A stretch of 64,000 nucleotides of DNA from Companilactobacillus heilongjiangensis (GCF_000831645.3 NZ_CP012559.1:1426001-1490000), one strand, 5' to 3'; counted from the stretch's first letter, positions 27,904 to 40,077 are shown. Notes: generated from the sequence alone by a model not told the origin. Made by a program: numbers and translations.

Positions 27904-29130
27904 TTAATTTTCTGAATCAGTTGAATCAGGTGTATCTGTGTCAGTTGCATCATCGTCTGAATCGTCATTTGAATCTTCAGCTGCTGGATTCTTTGCATCA
28001 TCAGCATTAGCTGCGTTTTCACGTGTCTTTTCAATATCGATTTTACCACTCTCAACATCAGCAAGATTTACATCTTGGTCGTTGTCGTCCACAAATTCAA
28101 CTTGTGATTCGGGTTTGATATCAATCTTATAGCCAGTTAACTTAGCAGCTAAACGGGCATTTTGACCTTTTTTACCAATTGCCAATGACAAGTGATAGTC
28201 AGGTACGATAACGATACATTGTTTCTTATCGTCATCATCAAATTGAACAGCGATAACTTCAGCAGGGTTCAAAGCATTAGCAATGAAGTCTACTGGATCG
28301 TCAACGTAAGGTACAACGTCAATGTTTTCACCATTTAATTCATCAACAACAGCTTGAACACGAGCGCCTTTAGGACCAACACATGTACCAACTGGGTCAA
28401 CGTCTGGATTGTCTGATTTAACAGCAATCTTAGTTCTGTCTCCAGCTTCACGAGCGATTGAAACAATTTCAACTGTTCCATCATAAATTTCAGGAACTTG
28501 TTGTTCGAACAAACGCTTTACCAAACCTGGATCAGTTCTAGAAACGAACACTTGAGGTCCCTTAGTAGCATTTTCAACCTTAGTAACGTAAACACGGATT
28601 CTATCACGAGAATTGTATGTTTCACCAGGCATTTGATCAGCTTTAGGCATAACTGTTTCGATACGACCATAAGTGATGTAAACATATCTACTATCGCTAC
28701 GTTCAACAGTACCTTGAATGATTTCGTGTTCATATTGGCTATATTCATTATAGATGATATCACGTTCAGCTTCACGAACTCTTTGCATGATTACTTGCTT
28801 AGCAGTTTGAGCCGCAATACGTCCAAAATCTTTAGGTGTAACTTCTTCTTTGATATGATCGCCGATTTCGTAACCCTTACTCTTTTGTTGAGCATCTTCG
28901 AGACTAACCTCTAAACGATCATCAACAACGTCTTCAACGACTTCTTTAACTGCATAAACATGTATATTACCCTTTTTAGCGTCAAATTCAACATCAACGT
29001 TTTGGGCTTGGTTGTAATTTCTTTTATAAGCAGCTACTAGAGCGGCTTCGAGTGATTCAATCACATATTCTTTTTTAATACCCTTTTCGCTTTCAAGCGC
29101 ATCAAGGGCCTCAACCATTTCTTTACTCAT
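27904..29130 (-). CDS. nusA: transcription termination/antitermination factor NusA
   Basis: 408 residues from ATG 29130, which has TAAGGAGA before it; an upstream in-frame start would overlap rimP further. RNA polymerase-binding NTD, S1 domain (about 130-200), KH domains (VGTCVGPKGARVQ; AIGKKGQNARLA). The tail after about 345 is strongly acidic (Asp/Glu/Ser), longer than in B. subtilis. Modulates pausing and intrinsic termination; see the leader hairpin before rimP. Confidence 0.97.
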   Translation of the reverse strand: MSKEMVEALDALESEKGIKKEYVIESLEAALVAAYKRNYNQAQNVDVEFDAKKGNIHVYAVKEVVEDVVDDRLEVSLEDAQQKSKGYEIGDHIKEEVTPKDFGRIAAQTAKQVIMQRVREAERDIIYNEYSQYEHEIIQGTVERSDSRYVYITYGRIETVMPKADQMPGETYNSRDRIRVYVTKVENATKGPQVFVSRTDPGLVKRLFEQQVPEIYDGTVEIVSIAREAGDRTKIAVKSDNPDVDPVGTCVGPKGARVQAVVDELNGENIDVVPYVDDPVDFIANALNPAEVIAVQFDDDDKKQCIVIVPDYHLSLAIGKKGQNARLAAKLTGYKIDIKPESQVEFVDDNDQDVNLADVESGKIDIEKTRENAANADDAKNPAAEDSNDDSDDDATDTDTPDSTDSEN

Positions 29131-29140
29131 GATTTTCTCC

Positions 29141-29614
29141 TTAGAATTCGATTGCAAGTCTTAGCTTAGCAATGTTATCGCGGCTAATTTCTACTTGCTT
29201 CTTTAAATTCTTAACTTTAACGATCAAAGTTATCTTGTCATCTGTTACTTCACTTAATGTTCCTTCAAAAGCTTTTTGACCATCTTGTTTTTGATATAGA
29301 GACGCATGAATATAATCATCCACATAATCAGAAAGACTTTCGTCATTCTTTAATGGACGTTCGGCACCTGGAGATGAAACCTCAAGGTAATATGCTGGAT
29401 CGATTGGATTCAATTCATCCAGCTTTTCTCCGTATTCTTCACTGATAACAGCGCAGTCATCAATGTTGATGCCGCCCTTTTTATCAGCATAAACTCTTAA
29501 ATACCAGTCTCCACGCTCGTGGACAAACTCTAGATCAACAAGAAAAAAATCATGCTTATCTAAAATAGGCTGTAAAATGGCTTTTAATTCTTCAACTTTT
29601 GTATCCAAGGACAT
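29141..29614 (-). CDS. rimP: ribosome maturation factor RimP
   Basis: About 155-158 residues. Needed for 30S assembly. Motifs DKHDFFLVDLEFVHERGDW and PYYLEVSSPGAERPL-type (here PAYYLEVSSPGAERPL) are clear. The GGAGG ribosome site lies only one base from ATG 29614, too close; TTG 29608 (MDTKVEELK) has a seven-base spacing and is the more likely start. First gene of rimP-nusA-ylxR-ylxQ-infB. Confidence 0.95.
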   Translation of the reverse strand: MSLDTKVEELKAILQPILDKHDFFLVDLEFVHERGDWYLRVYADKKGGINIDDCAVISEEYGEKLDELNPIDPAYYLEVSSPGAERPLKNDESLSDYVDDYIHASLYQKQDGQKAFEGTLSEVTDDKITLIVKVKNLKKQVEISRDNIAKLRLAIEF

Positions 29615-29636
29615 TCCTCCAAAGTAATTCGGCAAT

Positions 29637-29717
29637 AAAAAGAGTGAGCATCTCTGCTCACTCATTAATCAATAATTAACTAGTAGTTAATTTAACATAT
29701 ATTACTATTTAAATCAA
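29637..29717 (-). promoter_or_regulatory. promoter and terminator-like hairpin in the rimP-nusA leader
   Basis: On the minus strand TTGATT (29717-29712), 17 bases, TAAATT (29694-29689) gives a start near 29682. The transcript would then form a perfect 9-bp hairpin GAGTGAGCA/TGCTCACTC (29663-29642) followed by TTTTT, 25 bases before the rimP coding region. The hairpin can end polC readthrough, but as it lies after the promoter it can also attenuate the operon. NusA-stimulated attenuation of its own operon is known in B. subtilis, so this is a plausible feedback site (inference). Confidence 0.6.
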
Positions 29718-29732
29718 CTTATAACAACCATA

Positions 29733-32700
29733 CTAGAATAATGATAGCTGATTTTCTTCAGGCATACCATCTAAAGCATGATTTTCAGTCATATATTCGA
29801 TAACTGTTTTCGAAACCTTACCACGAGTACTCAAATCTTGTTTAGATAAGAAAGGTTTTTCTTCACGAGCGGCAATGATTTGTTTAGCAACGTTATCACC
29901 CAGACCAGGAATGGCATTGAACGGTGCCAAAAGCGTCTTATCATCGATAATCTTGAACTCAAAAGCATCAGATTTTTCGATATCGACCATCTTGATCTTG
30001 AATCCACGTTCCAAACACTCATTAGCCAATTCTAACACAGTTAACAAATTCTTTTCTTTCGTTGAAGCGTCCATCCCTTTATCATTGATTTCCTTCATCG
30101 CTGCTTTGACGGCATCTTTACCAGTTGTCATCGAAACAAGGTCAAAATCATCAGCACGAACTGTAAAGTAAGCACTGTAATAATAAAGTGGATAGTGAAC
30201 CTTAAAGTAAGCAATTCGAAGCGCCATGATAATGTAAGCTGTCGCGTGAGCTCGAGGGAACATGTACTTGATCTTCAAACACGAATCAATGTACCAATCA
30301 GGAACATCCGCATCCTTCATCGCTTGTTTCCAATCATCTGGAATACCACGACCTTTACGAACGTGCTCCATAATTTGGAAAGCCATCTGTGAATCCATAC
30401 CATAGTGAATCAAATCCATCATAATATTATCACGACAACCAATAACTTCCTTCAAAGTAACAATACCCTTGTCGATCAACTCTTCCGCATTTCCTAACCA
30501 CACATCAGTACCATGTGATAGTCCAGAAATTTGTAGTAATTCGGCAAAAGTTGTTGGGTGAGTTTTCTCTAGCATTCCTCGAACAAAACGAGTACCAAAT
30601 TCGGGAACTCCTAATGTACCAGTCTTTGAGAAAATTTGTTCAGGTGTAACACCAAGTGATTCAGTACTTCTAAAGAGCTCCATAACTTCAGGATCTTTAA
30701 CTGGCAAACTCTTGGGATCAATACCTGACAAATCTTGTAGCATACGGATCATCGTGGGATCATCATGTCCCAAAATATCGAGTTTCAAGATATTATCATG
30801 GATTGAGTGGAAATCAAAGTGAGTCGTTTTCCAAAGTGCTGACTGATCATCAGCCGGATATTGAATTGGCGTGAAATCAAAGATGTCCATGTAATCAGGC
30901 ACAACGATGATTCCGGCCGGATGTTGTCCAGTTGTTCGTTTAACACCAGTTGAACCAATAGCTAAACGTTCAACTTCAGCATTACGAAGATTCTTACCAG
31001 TCAACTCTTGATAGTTTTTAACGTAACCAAAAGCTGTTCTGTCAGCAATTGTACCAATAGTACCAGCACGGAACACGTGATCTTCCCCGAACAATACTTT
31101 CGTATAATTATGGGCTACTGGTTGGTAGTCACCAGAGAAGTTCAAATCAATATCAGGAACCTTATCACCCTTGAAACCAAGGAATGTTTCGAACGGAATA
31201 TCCTGACCATCTTTTTCTAAATCAGTCCCACACTTAGGACATTTCTTATCATCCAAATCATATCCTGAACCAACTTCACCTTTAGTAAAGAATTCAGAAT
31301 ACTTACATTTAGGACAACGATAATGTGGCGGCAAAGGATTAACTTCAGTAATCCCGGTCATGGTAGCAACGAAACTGGAACCAACGGAACCACGGGAACC
31401 AACCAAATATCCATCTTTATTAGATTTGTAAACTAAACGTTGTGAAATCAAATAAATAACTGAGAAACCATTACCAATGATACTCTTTAGCTCTTTATCC
31501 ATTCGTTCCTGAACAATTTCAGGCAACGGATCACCATAGAGTTCATGAGCTTTGTTCAAAGTTAAATTCTTAATTTCATCTTCGGCACCCTCCATTTTAG
31601 GAGTGTAAAGTTTATCTTTAACCGGAGAAATTTCATCAATAGAATCCATGATTTTCTTGGGATTATCAACGATAATCTCTTGTTCAGTTGCTTGATCCAT
31701 ATAGTTAAATTCATCAAACATTTCATTAGTAGTTCTAAATTGAACATCAGGTAACTCAGGACGACGACCCAAGGCATTACTCTTAACCGCCTTGATGACA
31801 ATATCACGATAAACTTTGTCGTGTTCGTCCAAATAGTGAACATCCCCCGTTGCGACAACAGGCTTATTCAATTCCTTACCCAATTTAACGATATTCTTCA
31901 AAATTTCTTCCAAAGCATTTTCGTCTTTAATAATCTTAATATCAATTAAATGTTGATATAACGAACGTGGCATGACTTCCAAATAATCATAGTATTGAGC
32001 TAATTCACGCGTATCGTCATATCCTTTTTGCATCATACTTGTGAAAACTTCACCATTCTCACAAGCAGAGCCAACAATAATACCTTCACGATATTTATTC
32101 AATAAACGTCTTGGTACACGAGCCGTTCGGTAATAATACTGTGTCATTGAGTAAGATACAATCTTGAACATATTTTTCAAACCAGCTTGTGTCTTAGCTA
32201 ACAAAACAGCATGGGTTGGACGAGCTTGTTTATAAGCTTCTTCCCCACCAATATGATCATTCAATTGTTCAACATTGTTAGTACCAAACTTATCTTCCAA
32301 CTCCGCAAACAACTTGTACATCAAATAACCAGTTGTCTCAGCATCGGAATCAGCTCTATGGTGATGTTCCAAAACAATATTGTAACGTTTAGCCAATGAA
32401 TCCAACTTATGATTACGGTATTCAGAATGCAACGTACGTGACATTTCCAAAGTATCGATAACTGGCATTGCCAAACGGTTACGTCCCATACGAGTTAAGG
32501 CAGCATTCATGAATCCCATATCGAAGGTAACGTTGTGTCCAACCAAGATGTCATCACCGATAAAGTCCATGAATTCGCCGACAATAACATTTTCATCAGG
32601 CTCATTCTCAACCATCTCAGTCGTGATACTAGTCAAATTAGTTGTTATCTCTGACAACGGATGACCAGGATTGATAAATTTATCGAATCGATCAATCACT

Positions 32701-34034
32701 TCACCATCTTTCATTTTCGTAGCACCAATTTCAATAATGGAATCGTAGACAGCTGATAAACCAGTCGTTTCAGTATCAAAAATTACATATTCAGAACCTT
32801 CGAGTTTTTGATCTCGCAAGTTATACGCAATCGGATTACCTTCATCAACTAAGTCAACCTCGACACCATAAGCAATCTTGACGCCGAATTTTTTACCAGC
32901 GTTATAAGCTTCCGGAAAGGCCTGCAAAGCACGATGGTCAGTGATAGCAATACCCGTTTGACCCCAGTCACTAGCACGTTTGATCAAATCAGTGGCACTA
33001 GGAATGGCATCCATTTGACTCATATTAGTGTGGGCGTGTAATTCAATTCGCTTGTTGTCATCTTCAGCCGTATCTTGGCGTGAAGCATGCTTGATAATAT
33101 TGATATCTTGCGCCATGATAACCAATTCACGTGAAAAATTATCCTCTTGAACGCTACCACGAACCCTGATCCAAGCACCTTTGTCGAGTGAATTGAAGAA
33201 AGTTTCATCATCTTCACCATTCGAGAACTTCTTGATACTGAATGAAGAAGTATAATCGGTTACTTTCAAAATCAACAGTGAACGACCAGACTTCAACTTA
33301 CGAACATCGATGTCAAAGACATAACCTTCGACAACTTTGCCACGGTCTTCTTCGATGATATCAACCATTTGTGTAATTTCTTGATCATCCGGAATCTTCC
33401 GACCGACTTTTGAAACATTACCAACTGGTTTAGCAGCTTTCTTCTCGCTGACTTCTTTGGCTTTAGCTTGGAATTCTTTAGCCTTCTCAGCCGCAGCAGC
33501 TTTCATAGCAGCTTCTTTTTCCTGTGACTTATTCTCATCAATATTGGTACGAATCTTAAAGTCGGGGAAACCGAGACTACTGTATTCAGCCTGTAAACCG
33601 TTCAACAAACTGCCATCAATCACATCAGCCATAAAATCGTTGGAGACATCAAAGAAAACATGTCCATCCAGCATATATGGCGGTGTTTGACTGATTCGGC
33701 TGATAACCATTGGCGAATTGACGCCACAGTCATTTAAAACATAATTCCAATAATCTTTAACATCTTTTTCTCTCAATTCAGCTTTGGTGGTAGTTATCTC
33801 AAAATTAACTTGAGCAATCCCATCGAAACTAGCTTTCAGTGCTTTGACAAAAGTCAGAAATTCATTGAATGGCAAGACGTCTGTGAACTCGAAAAAGAAG
33901 GTCCAACGTTTACTATTTTTATGAACTTCCAGCTTATTCAACTTACCGTTAGCGAAAGAATCTTGCGACTCCAAGAGACTATCTAATTTAATTTGCTTAA
34001 CAAGTATTTCAAAAAGTTGTTTTGTATCTGACAT
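29733..34034 (-). CDS. polC: DNA polymerase III alpha subunit, PolC type
   Basis: 1433 residues, normal for PolC. Replicative polymerase of low-GC Gram-positives. OB domain near 230-310, PHP domain ([18 protein letters not shown]), inserted 3'-5' exonuclease ([19 protein letters not shown] and HNVTFDMGF), zinc-binding [17 protein letters not shown], catalytic DIDLNF, and the fingers with a C-terminal helix-hairpin-helix ([13 protein letters not shown]). 38 bases after proS on the same strand. Confidence 0.99.
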   Translation of the reverse strand: MSDTKQLFEILVKQIKLDSLLESQDSFANGKLNKLEVHKNSKRWTFFFEFTDVLPFNEFLTFVKALKASFDGIAQVNFEITTTKAELREKDVKDYWNYVLNDCGVNSPMVISRISQTPPYMLDGHVFFDVSNDFMADVIDGSLLNGLQAEYSSLGFPDFKIRTNIDENKSQEKEAAMKAAAAEKAKEFQAKAKEVSEKKAAKPVGNVSKVGRKIPDDQEITQMVDIIEEDRGKVVEGYVFDIDVRKLKSGRSLLILKVTDYTSSFSIKKFSNGEDDETFFNSLDKGAWIRVRGSVQEDNFSRELVIMAQDINIIKHASRQDTAEDDNKRIELHAHTNMSQMDAIPSATDLIKRASDWGQTGIAITDHRALQAFPEAYNAGKKFGVKIAYGVEVDLVDEGNPIAYNLRDQKLEGSEYVIFDTETTGLSAVYDSIIEIGATKMKDGEVIDRFDKFINPGHPLSEITTNLTSITTEMVENEPDENVIVGEFMDFIGDDILVGHNVTFDMGFMNAALTRMGRNRLAMPVIDTLEMSRTLHSEYRNHKLDSLAKRYNIVLEHHHRADSDAETTGYLMYKLFAELEDKFGTNNVEQLNDHIGGEEAYKQARPTHAVLLAKTQAGLKNMFKIVSYSMTQYYYRTARVPRRLLNKYREGIIVGSACENGEVFTSMMQKGYDDTRELAQYYDYLEVMPRSLYQHLIDIKIIKDENALEEILKNIVKLGKELNKPVVATGDVHYLDEHDKVYRDIVIKAVKSNALGRRPELPDVQFRTTNEMFDEFNYMDQATEQEIIVDNPKKIMDSIDEISPVKDKLYTPKMEGAEDEIKNLTLNKAHELYGDPLPEIVQERMDKELKSIIGNGFSVIYLISQRLVYKSNKDGYLVGSRGSVGSSFVATMTGITEVNPLPPHYRCPKCKYSEFFTKGEVGSGYDLDDKKCPKCGTDLEKDGQDIPFETFLGFKGDKVPDIDLNFSGDYQPVAHNYTKVLFGEDHVFRAGTIGTIADRTAFGYVKNYQELTGKNLRNAEVERLAIGSTGVKRTTGQHPAGIIVVPDYMDIFDFTPIQYPADDQSALWKTTHFDFHSIHDNILKLDILGHDDPTMIRMLQDLSGIDPKSLPVKDPEVMELFRSTESLGVTPEQIFSKTGTLGVPEFGTRFVRGMLEKTHPTTFAELLQISGLSHGTDVWLGNAEELIDKGIVTLKEVIGCRDNIMMDLIHYGMDSQMAFQIMEHVRKGRGIPDDWKQAMKDADVPDWYIDSCLKIKYMFPRAHATAYIIMALRIAYFKVHYPLYYYSAYFTVRADDFDLVSMTTGKDAVKAAMKEINDKGMDASTKEKNLLTVLELANECLERGFKIKMVDIEKSDAFEFKIIDDKTLLAPFNAIPGLGDNVAKQIIAAREEKPFLSKQDLSTRGKVSKTVIEYMTENHALDGMPEENQLSLF

Positions 34035-34072
34035 ATTCTACCCTTCACAAATAAAAAAAGGCCTAAGCCTCA

Positions 34073-35779
34073 TTACTGATTCTTAAGCAATATTTTTACT
34101 GAATTTACTAATTCATCTTTACTTACTTCAATTGTTTCACCAGTACTTCTAATCTTAAGTTCCACAATTTCATCGGCAGCTTTTTTACCAACTGTGATTC
34201 GAATAGGAATACCCATCAAATCTGAGTCCGCAAATTTAACACCGGGACGTTCTTTACGATCGTCAAGTAAGACATCATATCCTTCATCTTGCAACAAAGT
34301 TACGATTTCGTCACTCAATTTGCCTTGAACATCATTATTGTACTTGATTGGAACAACATGAATTTGGTATGGAGCCAATTGTGCTGGCCAGATGATACCA
34401 TTTTCATCGCTGTGTTGTTCGATAATTGCTGAAAGCAATCTTGAAATACCAATTCCGTAACAACCCATGATCAATGGATTTGATTTACCATTTTCATCCA
34501 AGAAGTTAGCACCGAGTGCTTTAGAGAACTTAGTACCAAGCTTGAAAATGTGACCAATTTCAATACCACGAGTAAATTTGATGTGACCATGACCATCTGG
34601 AGAAGTTTCTCCTTCTTTGATAACACGAAAATCTCTAAACTCAGGCATTTCGTCAGTAATATCTTCAAAGTTAGCATTGATAAAGTGATGGTCTTCCTTG
34701 TTAGGACCAACAACAAAGTTAGTCAAACCAACAAGTGAGCTATCATACAATACCTTGACCTTGTCATCGATACCTTTAGGACCGATAAATCCAGGTACAC
34801 TGTGGAAAACATCTTTAACTTCATCAGGAGTAGCCTCACGTAGGAAGTCAGCACCTAAATAGTTTTTGATTTTAACATCATTAGCGTCGTAATCGCCACG
34901 AACCATAACCATTACTGGTTCATCATCAGCCATGTAAGCCACAGCCTTCATGATTCTAGCAGGTTCAACTTTTAGAAGTGCAGCCAAAGTATCAATTGTG
35001 TGAACATTTGGTGTTTCGACTTCTTCCATTGATTTCTTTTCTTCAGTAGGATTCTCATCCATCTTACTTGCGGCCATTTCCAAGTTAGCAGAATAATCTG
35101 ATTCGTCAGAATAAGCAATTGTATCTTCACCGATTGGAGCAATAGCAGAAAATTCTTTTGAATCAGTTCCACCCATGGCACCGGCATCACCAATAATGGC
35201 ACGATAGTTCAAACCACAGGCATCAAAAATGTTGCGGTAAGCTTGTTCCATTTGATTGAAGACGACATCCAATTGTTCTTTGTTAGCTGTAAATGAATAA
35301 GCATCCTTCATCAAGAATTCACGGCCACGTAATAGACCATAGCGAGGACGATCTTCATCACGATACTTCATTTGCATTTGATATAAAACAAGTGGCAATT
35401 TCTTGTAACTGTTCAAACCTTCCTTAACCACGCTAGTAAATGTTTCTTCGTGGGTAGGTCCTAAAACAAATTCTCTTTCGTGACGATCCTTCATCTTGAA
35501 AAGATTGTCGCCATAAGTTTCATAACGACCACTTTCCTTCCACAAATCAGCTGGTAAAATTGCTGGCATTTGCATTTCAACGGCATCAATTTTTTCCATT
35601 TCTTTGCGCATTAGATCTTCGAGCTTACGAATTACTGACCAAGCTAATGGCAAGTATGCGTATACACCAGCAGAAACCTGTCTGATGTATCCGGCTCTCA
35701 ACATCAATTGGTGACTGACTGCTTCAGCATCTGAAGGAGTTTGTTTTAGTGTTGGAATATATAATTTTGATTGTTTCAA
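34073..35779 (-). CDS. proS: prolyl-tRNA synthetase
   Basis: 568 residues of the bacterial type with an inserted editing domain. Class II motifs: [18 protein letters not shown], motif 2 ([24 protein letters not shown] region) and motif 3 [17 protein letters not shown]. The YbaK-like insertion (about 225-390) hydrolyses Ala-tRNA(Pro). C-terminal anticodon-binding domain. Between rseP and polC, the usual Firmicute order, 14 bases after rseP. Confidence 0.98.
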   Translation of the reverse strand: MKQSKLYIPTLKQTPSDAEAVSHQLMLRAGYIRQVSAGVYAYLPLAWSVIRKLEDLMRKEMEKIDAVEMQMPAILPADLWKESGRYETYGDNLFKMKDRHEREFVLGPTHEETFTSVVKEGLNSYKKLPLVLYQMQMKYRDEDRPRYGLLRGREFLMKDAYSFTANKEQLDVVFNQMEQAYRNIFDACGLNYRAIIGDAGAMGGTDSKEFSAIAPIGEDTIAYSDESDYSANLEMAASKMDENPTEEKKSMEEVETPNVHTIDTLAALLKVEPARIMKAVAYMADDEPVMVMVRGDYDANDVKIKNYLGADFLREATPDEVKDVFHSVPGFIGPKGIDDKVKVLYDSSLVGLTNFVVGPNKEDHHFINANFEDITDEMPEFRDFRVIKEGETSPDGHGHIKFTRGIEIGHIFKLGTKFSKALGANFLDENGKSNPLIMGCYGIGISRLLSAIIEQHSDENGIIWPAQLAPYQIHVVPIKYNNDVQGKLSDEIVTLLQDEGYDVLLDDRKERPGVKFADSDLMGIPIRITVGKKAADEIVELKIRSTGETIEVSKDELVNSVKILLKNQ

Positions 35780-35793
35780 GTTCTCTTATCCCC

Positions 35794-37062
35794 CTATTTT
35801 ATAAAGAAACGCTGGATATCATTCCACGTTACGGCAACCATCAATAATACCAAAATTCCGACACCGATTAAGGTGATAACATTCTCATATTGTTCAGGAA
35901 TTGGTTTTCTTCTAATTGCTTCAACGATATTTAACAAAATTTTCCCACCATCTAAGGCTGGAATAGGTATCAAGTTAACGATCCCCAAATTCATCGATAA
36001 CATTGATGTGAACAAAATAATATTGATTAATCCAGTTGAAGCCACTTTGGAAGTCATCGAATAAATTCCGACCGGACCAGACAACTGATTAATACTAAAT
36101 CCACCAGAGACCATCTTGCCTAAAGCATGGAAAATTGTTAATGAGGTACTCCAGCTATATGTAAAGCCATATTTAATCTTACCAAGGACAGACGAATCCA
36201 ATTTTGCAGTAATTCCAATCATGCCAAACTTTTGACCTGATTGTTTAACTGTCTTGGGAGTTAATTTAATTTGTTCAGTTTTTTTACCACTTTGAACACC
36301 TAATGTAAGGTTCTTGCCAGGATTGTTTTGAATTTTCTCAGTCAAAGCAGCCCATGAGCTTGTTTTCTTACCGTTAACGCTAAGAATCTTATCATTAGCT
36401 TTTAAACCGGCTTTTTGAGCCACAGAGTCATTTTGAACTCCACCTAGTTGATTGGTACCTGTACCAACTGAGCCCATCATAAAGGCTGCTAAAATAGCCG
36501 CTACGATAGCTAGGATAAAGTTATTGAATGGCCCTGCAAAGTTAGTGATCATTCGTTTCCAAACAGAAACTGATTGCAACTGCACGTCACGAGGAGCAAT
36601 TTGAACTTCGGTTCCGTCCTCTTCAACAATCGTTGCATCATGATCAACTGAATATTTCTTAGTGACAGATTCGTCACCATTTTCGTATCCTTCAATGATT
36701 AAATCATCGACAAGGTCAGCTTTTGAGATTTGAACTGGAACCGCGTTTGCATCGTAAACTTTACTTGAAGTTATAATTTTTGTTACTTTGTTGTCATCAT
36801 TCAAAACTAAAGATGACATTGTTCCGGGTTGGATCTCAGAGTCATCTTCCTGGGCACCAGCCATTCGAACATAACCACCTAGAGGCAAAAGTCTCAAAGT
36901 ATATGTCGTATGGTTTTTTCTGTATGCCACAATTTTTGGACCCATTCCAACAGAAAATTCCCGAACCAAGATTCCGGATTTTTTTGCTGCATAATAGTGT
37001 CCAAATTCATGAACGATCACTAAGATTCCAAAAACGATTATAAATGTAATTATCGCGGTCAT
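35794..37062 (-). CDS. rseP: site-2 zinc metalloprotease RseP (RasP)
   Basis: 422 residues from ATG 37062 (GGAGG five bases before it). Intramembrane protease that cleaves membrane substrates such as anti-sigma factors and signal peptide remnants. HEFGH zinc motif near residue 18 in helix 1, PDZ domain in the middle (about 200-280), and the second active motif NLIPIPALDGGKIL near the C-terminus. A larger extracytoplasmic insertion between helix 1 and the PDZ domain than in E. coli is seen. Confidence 0.96.
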   Translation of the reverse strand: MTAIITFIIVFGILVIVHEFGHYYAAKKSGILVREFSVGMGPKIVAYRKNHTTYTLRLLPLGGYVRMAGAQEDDSEIQPGTMSSLVLNDDNKVTKIITSSKVYDANAVPVQISKADLVDDLIIEGYENGDESVTKKYSVDHDATIVEEDGTEVQIAPRDVQLQSVSVWKRMITNFAGPFNNFILAIVAAILAAFMMGSVGTGTNQLGGVQNDSVAQKAGLKANDKILSVNGKKTSSWAALTEKIQNNPGKNLTLGVQSGKKTEQIKLTPKTVKQSGQKFGMIGITAKLDSSVLGKIKYGFTYSWSTSLTIFHALGKMVSGGFSINQLSGPVGIYSMTSKVASTGLINIILFTSMLSMNLGIVNLIPIPALDGGKILLNIVEAIRRKPIPEQYENVITLIGVGILVLLMVAVTWNDIQRFFIK

Positions 37063-37084
37063 TTTAACCTCCACGAGCTGCTGT

Positions 37085-37879
37085 TTATACTAAACCAAAA
37101 ATGTGTAACAAAGGTAGCACGATCAACATGCTATCGAAACGATCCAAAATCCCACCATGACCTGGTAGGATATTTCCTGAATCCTTTACTTTGTAGAATC
37201 TCTTGTAGGCTGACTCAATCAAGTCACCCATTTGTCCCATAATTGAAAGTACGAAGGCAATCATCAACATGGTTGTCATTGAGTACTCTTGGGGAACGAA
37301 ATACATGTAAGCTCCAGAAAGAATCAAAGCCATAATAATACCGGCAATAGTACCTTCCCAAGTTTTGTTAGGACTAATTGCAGGCCATAACTTGTGCTTA
37401 CCAATTTTTCTACCAAATGAATAAGCAAAAATATCAGTTGACCACACAACAATCAAGGCATACATCAACAGACCTAAACCAGGAGCTGAATTTCTAACGG
37501 CTGCTAGGTAGTGGAAACCAGTACCAATGTAAAGCATTGATACAACTGACACACCAGCATCTTCAAAATTAAATTTATTCTTAGTCAAAACTGTAATGAT
37601 CAATAAGATGATCGAGAAGACGTAAAACAAATCCAAACGTGTGAAGCTCTTTGGGAACCATCCACGATAGAAACCGTCTGGCACAACTAAGGCCAAAGTT
37701 CCTAAAATGGTAACCAAAAAGTCCATTGAAACGATGATTCTTTTACGCATGATATAAACTTCAAACACACCAACTGCAGCTAAAGCTACCGCAGCAACCT
37801 CTAGCCACACTCCACCAGCAAGCAATATGGGAATAAAGATTGCTAATGCAATAACGGCGGTGATTACACGTTGTTTCAT
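37085..37879 (-). CDS. cdsA: phosphatidate cytidylyltransferase
   Basis: 264 residues, seven to eight membrane helices. Makes CDP-diacylglycerol from phosphatidate and CTP. The signature SxxKR..KD..PGHGG..DR(F/M)D appears as SAYKRFYKVKDSGNILPGHGG and ILDRFDS. 22 bases before rseP and 18 after uppS. Confidence 0.97.
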   Translation of the reverse strand: MKQRVITAVIALAIFIPILLAGGVWLEVAAVALAAVGVFEVYIMRKRIIVSMDFLVTILGTLALVVPDGFYRGWFPKSFTRLDLFYVFSIILLIITVLTKNKFNFEDAGVSVVSMLYIGTGFHYLAAVRNSAPGLGLLMYALIVVWSTDIFAYSFGRKIGKHKLWPAISPNKTWEGTIAGIIMALILSGAYMYFVPQEYSMTTMLMIAFVLSIMGQMGDLIESAYKRFYKVKDSGNILPGHGGILDRFDSMLIVLPLLHIFGLV

Positions 37880-37897
37880 AATTTTCCCCCAAACTAA

Positions 37898-38641
37898 CTA
37901 AACAGAACCGTATCGACGATCTCGTCTGTCAAATTCTTTAATATCCTCAATCAAGTTGTCGACTGAGTAATTTGGCCAATATGTCTTATCAAAAACCATC
38001 TCTGAATAAGCCAATTGCCACAACATAAAGTTGGAAATTCTTTCTTCGCCACTAGTTCTGATCAAAAGATCAGGATCAGCTAAATCTCCAAGTTGACCAG
38101 TCAATAAGTGATTGGCGAACATCGAGTCGTCAATTTTGTCTGGATCTATTGAACCATTAACAGACTCGATTGCCAAACTTTTAGCAGCATGTATAATTTC
38201 TGCACGACCACCGTAATTAAAAGCAAAATTGAGGATCATTCCAGTATTATCCTTAGTGTCCTCAACTGCTTTCAATACAACTTTTCTCGTTCTGTCAGGC
38301 AAATGATCCGTAAATCCAGTTACCATTACTTTAATATTTTCTTTAATCAAATCTGGCATAAATGTTCCAAAGAAATCTACCGGCAAGCGCATCAAGAAGT
38401 TAACTTCCTTGCTTGGACGGCTCCAATTCTCTGTAGAAAAAGCATAGAGACTCAAAACCTTTACTCCCAAATGACTCGCTGCTGTTGCAATCGTTTTGAC
38501 ATTATTCATGCCTTCTTTATGTCCAGCAATTCTTGGTTGACCTTTTTCTTTAGCCCAACGCCCATTACCATCCATAATAATTGCAATATGCTTAGGAACA
38601 GATATTTCAGGATCCAATTGTCTCTTATTATCCTCTGCCAT
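37898..38641 (-). CDS. uppS: undecaprenyl pyrophosphate synthase (cis-prenyltransferase)
   Basis: 247 residues. Builds the C55 lipid carrier for wall polymers. Motif HIAIIMDGNGRWAKEKG with the Mg-binding Asp, LSLYAFSTENW, and DLLIRTSGEERISNFMLWQLAYSE. Five bases after frr and followed by cdsA, giving an envelope-lipid unit. Confidence 0.98.
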   Translation of the reverse strand: MAEDNKRQLDPEISVPKHIAIIMDGNGRWAKEKGQPRIAGHKEGMNNVKTIATAASHLGVKVLSLYAFSTENWSRPSKEVNFLMRLPVDFFGTFMPDLIKENIKVMVTGFTDHLPDRTRKVVLKAVEDTKDNTGMILNFAFNYGGRAEIIHAAKSLAIESVNGSIDPDKIDDSMFANHLLTGQLGDLADPDLLIRTSGEERISNFMLWQLAYSEMVFDKTYWPNYSVDNLIEDIKEFDRRDRRYGSV

Positions 38642-38646
38642 CGAGA

Positions 38647-39207
38647 TTAACCTTCAGTGATTTCTTTTTCTTTGGCTGCAGCTAACTTGTCAATTTCAGC
38701 AATTGCATCGTCAGTTACCTTTTGAACATCTTTTTCAAGCGTATGGAATTCATCTTCAGTAACATCGCTAGCTTTCAATTGTCTCTTCAAATCGTCCATA
38801 GCTTCACGACGAACGTTTCTAACGGCGATACGGCCACCTTCGGCCTCTTTACCAACTTGTTTAGCAATCTCTTGTCTGCGTTCACCAGTAAGCTGTGGGA
38901 TAACCAAACGAATAACATTACCATCGTTAGCTGGGTTCAAACCAAGATCTGATGAATTGATAGCATGTTCGATGTCATCAAGTGAAGATTTGTCATAAGG
39001 TGTGATTAAAAGAACACGTGCTTCAGGAATGTTAATTGAAGCAACTTGGTTCAAAGGAACATCACTACCGTAGTATGAAACCTTAACGTTGCTCAAAATT
39101 GAGGCGTTAGCTTTACCAGCACGGATGTTAGCCAATTCACGGTTTAAAACCTCGGCTGACTTTTTCATGTTTTCTTTAGCTTTGGAAATAGCTTTATTTG
39201 TCATCAT
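38647..39207 (-). CDS. frr: ribosome recycling factor
   Basis: About 185-186 residues. Splits post-termination ribosomes with EF-G. The three-helix bundle and beta domain are recognisable by [33 protein letters not shown] and [13 protein letters not shown]. Four Met codons lie close together; the third (39207), six bases after AAAGG, fits best and gives the standard length. The start overlaps the end of pyrH. Confidence 0.97.
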   Translation of the reverse strand: MMTNKAISKAKENMKKSAEVLNRELANIRAGKANASILSNVKVSYYGSDVPLNQVASINIPEARVLLITPYDKSSLDDIEHAINSSDLGLNPANDGNVIRLVIPQLTGERRQEIAKQVGKEAEGGRIAVRNVRREAMDDLKRQLKASDVTEDEFHTLEKDVQKVTDDAIAEIDKLAAAKEKEITEG

Positions 39208-39928
39208 TACCATCCTTTATAATTGTTCCGATATTTTCACCTTGAACAACTTTCTTGATATTTTCAGGCTTGTTCAAGTTGAATACGATCAATGGAATAT
39301 TGTTGTCCATTGACAATGATGAAGCTGTTGTATCCATAACTCCAAGATTCTTATTAATGAGATCAAGTTGTGTTAATTCTGAATATTTCTTAGCATTTGG
39401 ATCTTTCTTAGGATCAGCTGAGTATACACCATCAACGTTGTTTTTAGCCATTAAGATGACGTCAGCTTCAATTTCAGCAGCACGCAATACAGAAGTTGTA
39501 TCAGTTGAGAAGTAAGGATTACCAGTACCACCAGCAAAGATTACGACACGGCCTTTTTCAAGGTGTCTGATAGCCTTTCTTCTAATATATGGTTCAGCAA
39601 CTTGGCGCATTTCGATAGAAGTTTGCACACGTGTTGGAACACCAATGTGTTCTAGTCCATCTTGTAAAGCTAGTCCATTCATAACTGTAGCCATCATACC
39701 CATGTAATCGGCTTGGGCACGATCCATACCCATTTCGGCACCAGTTTCACCACGCCAAATATTACCGCCACCACAAACGATAGCAACTTGAACACCTAAA
39801 TCGTGAACACTCTTAATTTGTTCAGCTATTTTTTTGATAACTGGGGGATTAATACCAAATCCTTTTTCTCCAGCTAATGCTTCTCCAGAAACTTTTAAAA
39901 TTACTCTTTTATACTTGATATCAGGCAT
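39194..39928 (-). CDS. pyrH: UMP kinase
   Basis: 244 residues. Phosphorylates UMP to UDP. Amino-acid-kinase fold: [37 protein letters not shown] and the ATP-site [17 protein letters not shown]. Follows tsf after a terminator and precedes frr, which it overlaps. Confidence 0.98.
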   Translation of the reverse strand: MPDIKYKRVILKVSGEALAGEKGFGINPPVIKKIAEQIKSVHDLGVQVAIVCGGGNIWRGETGAEMGMDRAQADYMGMMATVMNGLALQDGLEHIGVPTRVQTSIEMRQVAEPYIRRKAIRHLEKGRVVIFAGGTGNPYFSTDTTSVLRAAEIEADVILMAKNNVDGVYSADPKKDPNAKKYSELTQLDLINKNLGVMDTTASSLSMDNNIPLIVFNLNKPENIKKVVQGENIGTIIKDGNDDK

Positions 39929-40044
39929 AAGTACTCTCCTTTAATTTTGCTACTAAACATTTTAACATATTCGCTACACTAAAATTATCTAATCACTATT
40001 TTTAAATAAAAATTGCTCGGATACAACCCTTTATACAAAGAAAA

Positions 40045-40077
40045 GGTCGTTTAATTCAAAAAATGAATTAAGCGACC
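40045..40077 (-). terminator. intrinsic terminator of rpsB-tsf
   Basis: GGTCGTTTAATTC (40045-40057) pairs with GAATTAAGCGACC (40065-40077) with one G-U; on the minus strand TTTTC follows. Confidence 0.9.
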
